NCBI GenBank assembly: GCA_002427475.1
Contig: DIRG01000088.1
Coordinates: forward strand, 45,307-55,828
Direction: 5' to 3'
Length of the DNA: 10,522 bases
DNA from: Mageeibacillus sp. UBA5442
GTDB taxonomy: Bacteria > Bacillota > Clostridia > Saccharofermentanales > DTU023
In this document: positions 5,349 to 10,522 of the stretch, piece by piece
Numbering within the stretch: the first letter of the stretch is position 1
How the letters are laid out: each line of letters starts with the position of its first letter
Translations under genes and position numbers: made by a program
Notes under the pieces: model-generated
The model's input: the letters and a program-made list of their open reading frames with translations, nothing else
The model's database searches: none
Told to the model about the DNA's origin: nothing

Positions 5349-5381
5349 GTAATCTAAAGTAATAAGTGATCTAACGTAAGA
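5348..5381 (+). repeat. Imperfect 17-base tandem duplication between rplI and dnaB
   Basis: Two adjacent 17-base units, 5348-5364 (AGTAATCTAAAGTAATA) and 5365-5381 (AGTGATCTAACGTAAGA), match at 14 of 17 positions. Together they make up most of the 45-base gap, starting at the last base of the rplI stop codon and ending at the dnaB ribosome binding site. This looks like a small local duplication with no evident function. Confidence 0.55.
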
Positions 5382-5393
5382 GGAGGAAGTAAG

Positions 5394-6773
5394 TTGGAAA
5401 AGAGGCCGGCCAAGCTTTCCGCGCGCCTTCAGGGTCTGACATTACCGCACTCTATCCAGGCCGAGCAGTCGGTACTGGGTAGTGCGCTTTATGGCAGTGA
5501 GCAGCTGGCAGCAGCTGTGAGCGAATTGTCAGTTGAAGATTTTTATGATCCGAAGCATCGCTTGATCTATGATGCGATTTTGGCTCTGACGGACCGCAAT
5601 GAAGTATGCGACATTTTAACAGTAACGGATTATCTGGAATCAAATAATCAGATCGGACAGGCCGGCGGTTACGAGTATATTGCGTCCTTGCCGGACAAGA
5701 CTCCGATACTGGCCAATTATCCGCAGTACATTGAAGTTGTACTCAATCATTCCGAGAAGCGTCAGCTGATCTTCGCTCTGGATGAGATCATCAGCCTCTG
5801 CTATTCCTCGAATGAGGACGCTTCCACTCTGATTCAACTGGCTGCTCAGAAGATTTATCAGATCCGCGAAAATAATGACAATACAGGTTTCGAGCGTATT
5901 GGTGTAGTTTTAAGAGAGCGCATACGGGAACTGGAAGAGCGGGCCAGCGGTAAGGCGCCACGACAGCTGATGACCCACTACCCCAGCATCGACTCCATTA
6001 TCGGGGGTTTGCGTAAGGGTGGACTGTATATCTTGGCTTCAAGACCGGGTATCGGTAAATCCTCTCTGGCGCTCAACATCGGACATAACGTGGCCAGTTT
6101 CGAGGATGCCACCGTAGCAATCTTCAGTTTGGAAATGAGCAAATCTGAAGTGGCCACACGTATCTTGATCTCTCGCTCCTTGATGCCGCTACAAAAGCTC
6201 GAAACTTTGCGCATGAAAGACGAAGCAAGCTGGCAGCAGATTGGGAAGGCCTTGGGTGACCTCTATAATCGTAAGATTTTTATCGATGATAGATCGGCAA
6301 TCTCGGCGGTCGAGATTCACGCCCGTTGCCGTCAGCTGCAGCTGCAGCATTCATTAGATCTGGTAATTGTTGACTACCTGCAGCTCATGGGCAGCGCCAG
6401 TCGCCGCTCTTTGGCCGAGAATAGACAACAGCAAATAGCTGAGATTTCCCGGACATTGAAGGTAATGGCACGTGAACTGGATGTGCCGGTTATAGCTTTG
6501 TCCCAGCTGAACCGTGAAATCGACAAGAGCGGACGTCAGCCCCGTCTGGCAGACCTGCGTGAATCAGGATCGATTGAGCAGGATGCCGACGTAGTAATGT
6601 TTTTACATAAGCCGGTCGACGAAGAAGAAGATTTCACAGAAGAAGTTATTGATGTTGATTTCATAGTTGAGAAAAACCGTCAAGGACAGACGCGCAAGAC
6701 TATCCTGGAATTCAACCCTGCGCTGATGACCTTTTATGAAAGTGAAGACACACTACCGGAGGTACCCTTCTAG
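5394..6773 (+). CDS. dnaB: Replicative DNA helicase DnaB
   Basis: DnaB is the hexameric helicase that unwinds DNA at the fork and carries primase. It is 459 residues, normal for the family (B. subtilis calls it DnaC). The N-terminal primase-interacting domain begins at LPHSIQAEQSVLG (residue 17 on) and runs to about 115. The RecA-like domain shows Walker A GIGKS with K222, IFSLEMS, Walker B VDYLQLM with D327, SQLNREIDKSGRQP, and DLRESGSIEQDADVV. The K427-x-R429 pair in KNRQGQ matches the KxR finger motif that contacts ATP across subunits. There is no intein. The TTG start is supported by AGGAGG (5381-5386) seven bases upstream and by an in-frame TGA at 5367 with no other start before the conserved region. 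tilS follows after eight bases. Confidence 0.97.
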   Translation: MEKRPAKLSARLQGLTLPHSIQAEQSVLGSALYGSEQLAAAVSELSVEDFYDPKHRLIYDAILALTDRNEVCDILTVTDYLESNNQIGQAGGYEYIASLPDKTPILANYPQYIEVVLNHSEKRQLIFALDEIISLCYSSNEDASTLIQLAAQKIYQIRENNDNTGFERIGVVLRERIRELEERASGKAPRQLMTHYPSIDSIIGGLRKGGLYILASRPGIGKSSLALNIGHNVASFEDATVAIFSLEMSKSEVATRILISRSLMPLQKLETLRMKDEASWQQIGKALGDLYNRKIFIDDRSAISAVEIHARCRQLQLQHSLDLVIVDYLQLMGSASRRSLAENRQQQIAEISRTLKVMARELDVPVIALSQLNREIDKSGRQPRLADLRESGSIEQDADVVMFLHKPVDEEEDFTEEVIDVDFIVEKNRQGQTRKTILEFNPALMTFYESEDTLPEVPF

Positions 6774-6781
6774 TAAGAAGC

Positions 6782-7831
6782 ATGCATTCATATTCAAGAA
6801 CTACCTACAATTTCCTTCAGACGCTACGTGAAACAGTTGAACGAAACAGTTTGATTTCTTCTTCTGATCATATTATCTGCGCCCTTTCCGGCGGTCTGGA
6901 TTCCGTAATGCTTTTTTATTTTCTGCTCTATTACCGCAAAGAACTGGATTTCGAACTTTCAGCCTGCCACTTACACCATGGTATTCGTGAACAGACAGCA
7001 GATGAGGACGAAGCTTTCGTCAGGAAACTCTGCGCCGAGGCTCAGGTAGAACTCTCTGTCCGGCATGTTGACGTGCCGGCGCTGGCTACAAGAAGGAAGC
7101 TGAGTCTGGAAGCAGCCGGCCGCGAGGCGCGACAAGAATTCTTCCGCGACCTGATGGATGAAAAGCGCCCACACACGAATGGCTCCTGCCGCGTTGCCCT
7201 AGCGCATCATGCTGATGACGCAGTTGAAACGTTTTTGCTGAATTTGGGTCGCGGCTCCGGTAGCAGGGGAGTGGGCGCAATGCGCATCTCTGACGGTGAC
7301 GTTATTCGCCCCCTCTTAGAAACTCGCGTGAGCGAACTTGAAGAAGTCGCTGTGGCGGAGAAGATCGACTGGCGGGAAGATGAAACAAATTTATCATCTG
7401 AATTTTTGCGCAACCGTATCCGACATCAGCTGCTCCCACTCTGGTCTGAATTGTTGGACTATGACGTGAGGCCGGTTTTGCTGCGATACATTAATTCAGC
7501 CCGAGAGGATGAAGATTTCCTTAATACTTCAGCTGAAAAACTTATAAAAAGCGCACTACTTCCCGACGGCAGTCTTTCTACCGTCATCATGGCGGAGCTG
7601 GATCCGCCGCTACAGAAGCGTGTGCTCAGAATATATCTGGAAAATTATTACAGGGAAAAACTTGACACCGAGCAAGCCGAATTGAGCCATGCTCACTTGA
7701 CGATTCTCTCCGCCTCCATCGCTGAAGCGGTGCACGGAGATAAGAAACAACGCCGTCACCATTTGCCGCAGAGTCTTGTGGCGCAGGTTTCAGAAAGTCG
7801 CATATTACTATTAAACAATGAGGAGCTGTGA
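6782..7831 (+). CDS. tilS: tRNA(Ile)-lysidine synthase TilS, short form
   Basis: TilS uses ATP to attach lysine to C34 of tRNA-Ile(CAU), so that it reads AUA and accepts isoleucine. The PP-loop ATP site SGGLDS is at residues 36-41, followed by CHLHHGIRE (62-70), ALAHHADDAVETFLLNLGRGSG (139-160), VIRPLLETR (174-182) and FLRNRIRHQLLP (208-219), all typical of the N-terminal catalytic domain. The protein is 349 residues, against more than 420 for E. coli and B. subtilis enzymes. About 120 residues follow the catalytic domain, and I do not see the usual TilS C-terminal domain, so this is a short form. No frameshift is evident. The ATG at 6782 lies eight bases after the dnaB stop with a weak site (AAGAAG), which suggests co-translation. 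Confidence 0.93.
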   Translation: MHSYSRTTYNFLQTLRETVERNSLISSSDHIICALSGGLDSVMLFYFLLYYRKELDFELSACHLHHGIREQTADEDEAFVRKLCAEAQVELSVRHVDVPALATRRKLSLEAAGREARQEFFRDLMDEKRPHTNGSCRVALAHHADDAVETFLLNLGRGSGSRGVGAMRISDGDVIRPLLETRVSELEEVAVAEKIDWREDETNLSSEFLRNRIRHQLLPLWSELLDYDVRPVLLRYINSAREDEDFLNTSAEKLIKSALLPDGSLSTVIMAELDPPLQKRVLRIYLENYYREKLDTEQAELSHAHLTILSASIAEAVHGDKKQRRHHLPQSLVAQVSESRILLLNNEEL

Positions 7832-7837
7832 TAGAAT
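7829..7837 (+). promoter_or_regulatory. Candidate extended -10 promoter for hpt
   Basis: TGATAGAAT overlaps the tilS stop codon and fits the extended -10 pattern with one hexamer mismatch, as at rplI. No good -35 is present at 16-18 bases. The TAGAATA part is also the left arm of the inverted repeat at 7832-7863. hpt would have a leader of about 60 bases. Confidence 0.35.
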
Positions 7838-7863
7838 ACCTCACGTAAACCACGGCTATTCTA
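7832..7863. repeat. Inverted repeat between tilS and hpt
   Basis: TAGAATA (7832-7838) and TATTCTA (7857-7863) are exact complements. CC (7839-7840) can also pair with GG (7854-7855) if C7856 bulges out, closing a 13-base loop. A short T-run (7872-7876) follows eight bases later, too far for a normal terminator. It may be an operator or a leader hairpin. Confidence 0.4.
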
Positions 7864-7906
7864 GATCAGGCTTTTTACAAATTGCCATAGCATCAGGAGG
7901 TTCCTA

Positions 7907-8440
7907 ATGGACAAGGTTATCGACCATTTACTTGTATCAAAAGAAGAAATTGAAGAGTTTTGCGAGCGCATCGGAAAGCAAATAACTGCTGACTACGCCG
8001 GACACGAGGTTTATTTTGTCTGTGTATTGAAAGGATCCTTCATGTTTATGGCGGATTTGGTACGTCATGTCGACCTACCGTGTATGTTGGATTTTATGGC
8101 CGTCTCCAGTTACAAAGGCGAAAAGAGCACAGGTGTGGTAAAGATCCACAAAGACCTGGATTATGACATTTCCGGTAAAAATGTCATAATTGTTGAAGAT
8201 ATTGTTGATACAGGACTTACTTTGAGCCATCTGAAGAGCATGCTGACAACCCGTAATCCCGCCAGCATACGTATTTGCACGGCTTTTGACAAACCTTCAA
8301 GACGCATTGTCCCTATTCATATTGACTATATCGGGAAGGAAATTCCCGATGAGTTTATCGTCGGCTACGGGCTGGATTTGAATGGACGTTACCGCAATTT
8401 ATCTGATGTAGTAGTATTAAGAGATAGCGATGAATCTTAA
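7907..8440 (+). CDS. hpt: Hypoxanthine(-guanine) phosphoribosyltransferase
   Basis: This cytoplasmic purine-salvage enzyme joins hypoxanthine or guanine to phosphoribosyl pyrophosphate to give IMP or GMP. It is 177 residues, close to the usual 180. Visible motifs are VLKGSFMFMADLVRH (diphosphate loop), DFMAVSSYKG (flexible loop), the PRPP signature VEDIVDTGLT with E97 and D98, and the purine-binding end VGYGLDLNGRYRNL. The ATG at 7907 is six bases after AGGAGG (7895-7900). The order tilS-hpt-ftsH is conserved in Bacillota; in B. subtilis TilS and HprT together are known to affect ftsH expression. A dedicated guanine or xanthine phosphoribosyltransferase is less likely from the motifs. Confidence 0.96.
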   Translation: MDKVIDHLLVSKEEIEEFCERIGKQITADYAGHEVYFVCVLKGSFMFMADLVRHVDLPCMLDFMAVSSYKGEKSTGVVKIHKDLDYDISGKNVIIVEDIVDTGLTLSHLKSMLTTRNPASIRICTAFDKPSRRIVPIHIDYIGKEIPDEFIVGYGLDLNGRYRNLSDVVVLRDSDES

Positions 8441-8449
8441 GGATAAGAT

Positions 8450-8491
8450 TTGTCGGGAATTATTTGTGATTATATAAGGGATATATAGAAT
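8450..8491 (+). promoter_or_regulatory. Candidate promoter region for ftsH
   Basis: Two overlapping matches occur in the AT-rich 86-base gap. TTGTCG (8450-8455) is 17 bases from TATAAG (8473-8478), and TTGTGA (8464-8469) is 16 bases from TAGAAT (8486-8491). Either would give a separate ftsH transcript in addition to read-through from hpt. The local AT-richness lowers confidence. Confidence 0.4.
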
Positions 8492-8526
8492 AGATTAATT
8501 AGTAAAAGGAATTAGTAAGGATAAAC

Positions 8527-10518
8527 ATGAAAAGAAGATCAAGGGGGACGTCGTTTTATTTGATTCTGATGGTCGGAATCTTACTTCTGACGGTCTACAT
8601 GTCAAATCAAACGCGTGAACCAGCGGTCACCCTCTTTGAGGTTGAAGAATATATTGAAAATGGAGACGTCGAAAGTATCTTGCTCGACGGCACTACACTA
8701 AAGTTAACCATGACAGAAGCAGCTGTTGCAGACGGCAAGCCTGCCCAAATTGAGAAAGCCATCCCCGCGACGGCTTTAGATATGTATTTGGAGAAATTCT
8801 TAGCTGCTGCCCAGGATGGGAAAATCGAGTCTTTTGACTATAATCAGCCAACAGATGTCGGCGGCATTATTAATCTGGTCTTTCTTGTGCTCCTGATGGT
8901 GTCTATCGGTGCGTTTATATACGTATCCTATTCGCGTCAGTCCGGAGACGGCAAGTCAGCGATGTCTTTTGGCAGAAGCCGAGCCAAACTTAACGATCCC
9001 GGCAAGAACAAGGTAACCTTTGAAGATGTAGCAGGCGCAGAAGAAGAAAAAGCCGAGTTGCAGGAGGTTGTCGATTTCCTACGTAACCCCAAAAAATATA
9101 CCGAGCTGGGGGCGAAAATCCCTAGAGGTATTCTTTTGGTCGGTGCACCCGGAACCGGTAAGACCCTTCTGGCAAGAGCTGTCGCAGGAGAAGCAAAGGT
9201 GCCTTTCTTTTCCATCAGCGGCTCTGATTTCGTAGAGATGTTTGTTGGTGTCGGTGCCTCTAGAGTGCGTGATCTTTTTAATAACGCCAAAAAGCAAGCA
9301 CCTAGCATCGTTTTCATTGATGAGATCGATGCTGTCGGTCGACAGCGCGGAGCCGGTCTCGGCGGCGGTCACGACGAGCGCGAACAGACCTTGAACCAGT
9401 TGCTGGTCGAGATGGACGGTTTCGGTCCTAACGAAGGTGTTATTGTTCTAGCGGCAACCAACCGTCCGGACATTCTGGACCAGGCTTTGCTGCGTCCGGG
9501 ACGTTTTGACAGGCAAATCATGATTATGCGTCCTGACATAAAGGGACGTGAAGCAATTTTGCAGGTCCATGCGCGCGAAAAACCTCTAGCCGACGACGTC
9601 GACCTGAGCGAGATCGCCAGGATTACATCCGGCTTCACCGGGGCCGATCTGGCCAACCTGCTTAACGAAGGCGCCTTGATGGCAGCCCGGAAAAAGCAAA
9701 GCGTCATAACCTACGACGACATCAGCGAAGCAGTCTTCAAGGTTATGGTCGGACCGGAAAAGAAGAGCCGCGTGGTCAGCGAACGCGAACGCAAAAGTAC
9801 CGCCTATCACGAAGCAGGGCATGCCATTATTTTACGAGCAGTCTCAGAAACGGATCGTGTCGAGCGTGTCTCGATCATTCCCGCAGGTGCTGCCGGCGGC
9901 TATACCGCTTGGCGCCCCAATGAGGATCTATATTTCAAAACGCGGCGCCAGCTGATCGGAGAAATCATGACAGGCTTGGGTGGCCGCGCTGCTGAGATGC
10001 TTGTTTATAATGAGATGAGCACGGGCGCAGGTCAGGACTTGAAGCAATGTAACGCTATCGCCCGCAACATGGTCACGAAATACGGTATGAGTGAGCGTCT
10101 CGGAAACGTAATCATTGGCGACGACGATGAGGTTTTCCTCGGCCGCGACTACGGTCACACCCGCAGCCACAGCGAGAGCTTGCAGTCCGTTATCGACGAA
10201 GAAGTTGCCCGCATTTTGGAAGAATCATATAACAAGACTATCGCTTTGTTAGAGAAAAACCGAGTTCTCTTGGACGAATTGTGTGAAGCTCTCTTAGAGA
10301 AAGAAAAGATTGACTCCGAAGAGTTTGAAGATATCTACAAGCGTTATGCGGTTGACTACAAGCCGCCTCCAGGAGATAAAGAGGTAGAGCAGGAACATAT
10401 CTTTAGTCCTGAAGAAATGGCCAGTACCGAAGCGAAAATTGAAGACGGTAGAGGCACGGACAATGAAACAGGTACGTCTACACTCAGCTCTTCCGCCTGG
10501 CTCTTTGCTTCCAATTAA
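8527..10518 (+). CDS. ftsH: ATP-dependent zinc metalloprotease FtsH
   Basis: FtsH is a membrane-anchored hexamer that extracts and degrades misfolded membrane proteins and some regulators. Membrane segments lie at about residues 9-26 and 112-134, around an extracytoplasmic domain of about 85 residues. The AAA module has Walker A GAPGTGKT (206-213), pore loop FVG (239-241), Walker B FIDEID (D265, E266), and the arginine fingers R323 and R326 in LLRPGRFD. The protease has the zinc motif HEAGH (H428, E429, H432) and the third ligand D504 in GAGQDL. The 663-residue length is normal to slightly long. The last 45 or so residues are a polar, acidic, poorly conserved tail ending SSSAWLFASN. The ATG has AAGGA (8517-8521) five bases upstream. 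The gene is complete, with its TAA four bases from the window end. Confidence 0.98.
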   Translation: MKRRSRGTSFYLILMVGILLLTVYMSNQTREPAVTLFEVEEYIENGDVESILLDGTTLKLTMTEAAVADGKPAQIEKAIPATALDMYLEKFLAAAQDGKIESFDYNQPTDVGGIINLVFLVLLMVSIGAFIYVSYSRQSGDGKSAMSFGRSRAKLNDPGKNKVTFEDVAGAEEEKAELQEVVDFLRNPKKYTELGAKIPRGILLVGAPGTGKTLLARAVAGEAKVPFFSISGSDFVEMFVGVGASRVRDLFNNAKKQAPSIVFIDEIDAVGRQRGAGLGGGHDEREQTLNQLLVEMDGFGPNEGVIVLAATNRPDILDQALLRPGRFDRQIMIMRPDIKGREAILQVHAREKPLADDVDLSEIARITSGFTGADLANLLNEGALMAARKKQSVITYDDISEAVFKVMVGPEKKSRVVSERERKSTAYHEAGHAIILRAVSETDRVERVSIIPAGAAGGYTAWRPNEDLYFKTRRQLIGEIMTGLGGRAAEMLVYNEMSTGAGQDLKQCNAIARNMVTKYGMSERLGNVIIGDDDEVFLGRDYGHTRSHSESLQSVIDEEVARILEESYNKTIALLEKNRVLLDELCEALLEKEKIDSEEFEDIYKRYAVDYKPPPGDKEVEQEHIFSPEEMASTEAKIEDGRGTDNETGTSTLSSSAWLFASN

Positions 10519-10522
10519 GAAC

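Noticed and set aside
6040..6680. Intein or insertion in dnaB, a common site for such elements
   Set aside because: The RecA-like motifs follow one another at normal spacing with no extra domain.
7832..7880. Terminator between tilS and hpt
   Set aside because: The stem is AT-rich with a large loop, and the T-run begins eight bases after it, outside normal terminator geometry.

Overview
This is a compact, all-plus-strand stretch of core genome. It most resembles a Clostridia-type member of the Bacillota. The evidence is the gene order (prmC before prfA, then sua5 and a YwlE-type phosphatase; rpsF-ssb-rpsR; rplI-dnaB; tilS-hpt-ftsH), mostly strong purine-rich Shine-Dalgarno sites, a UUG start on dnaB, and a phosphoarginine-type phosphatase signature. 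I cannot name a genus from the sequence. I see no rRNA, tRNA, CRISPR, insertion sequence, phage or defence genes.

Layout. Bases 1-465 are the 3' part of prmC, which runs off the left edge. A 156-base gap with a perfect 17-base palindrome and a possible promoter leads to prfA (622-1701). Twelve bases later comes a 516-residue fusion of a Sua5-type threonylcarbamoyl-AMP synthase and a low-molecular-weight phosphatase (1714-3264). The 175-base gap that follows holds a good promoter and a hairpin resembling the S6:S18 autoregulatory leader. It drives rpsF-ssb-rpsR (3440-4697), which ends in a strong intrinsic terminator (4753-4793). A 17-codon reading frame with a good ribosome binding site runs into that terminator and stops inside its loop. 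A second promoter then serves rplI (4902-5348), dnaB (5394-6773) and tilS (6782-7831). hpt (7907-8440) and ftsH (8527-10518) follow, each with its own candidate promoter.

The genes cover translation termination (PrmC methylates the GGQ motif of RF1), tRNA modification (t6A by Sua5, lysidine by TilS), the small-subunit pair S6/S18, replication (SSB, DnaB), purine salvage (Hpt) and membrane proteolysis (FtsH). The phosphatase half of the fusion carries the Thr-containing P-loop known from YwlE, so it probably removes phosphate from arginine.

Nothing here is a clear new multi-gene system. The points most worth a second look are the Sua5-phosphatase fusion, the small reading frame interlocked with the terminator, the rplI start with its ribosome binding site 29 bases away, the S6:S18 leader, the long acidic tail on S6, and the SSB tail that continues past the usual terminal Pro-Phe.
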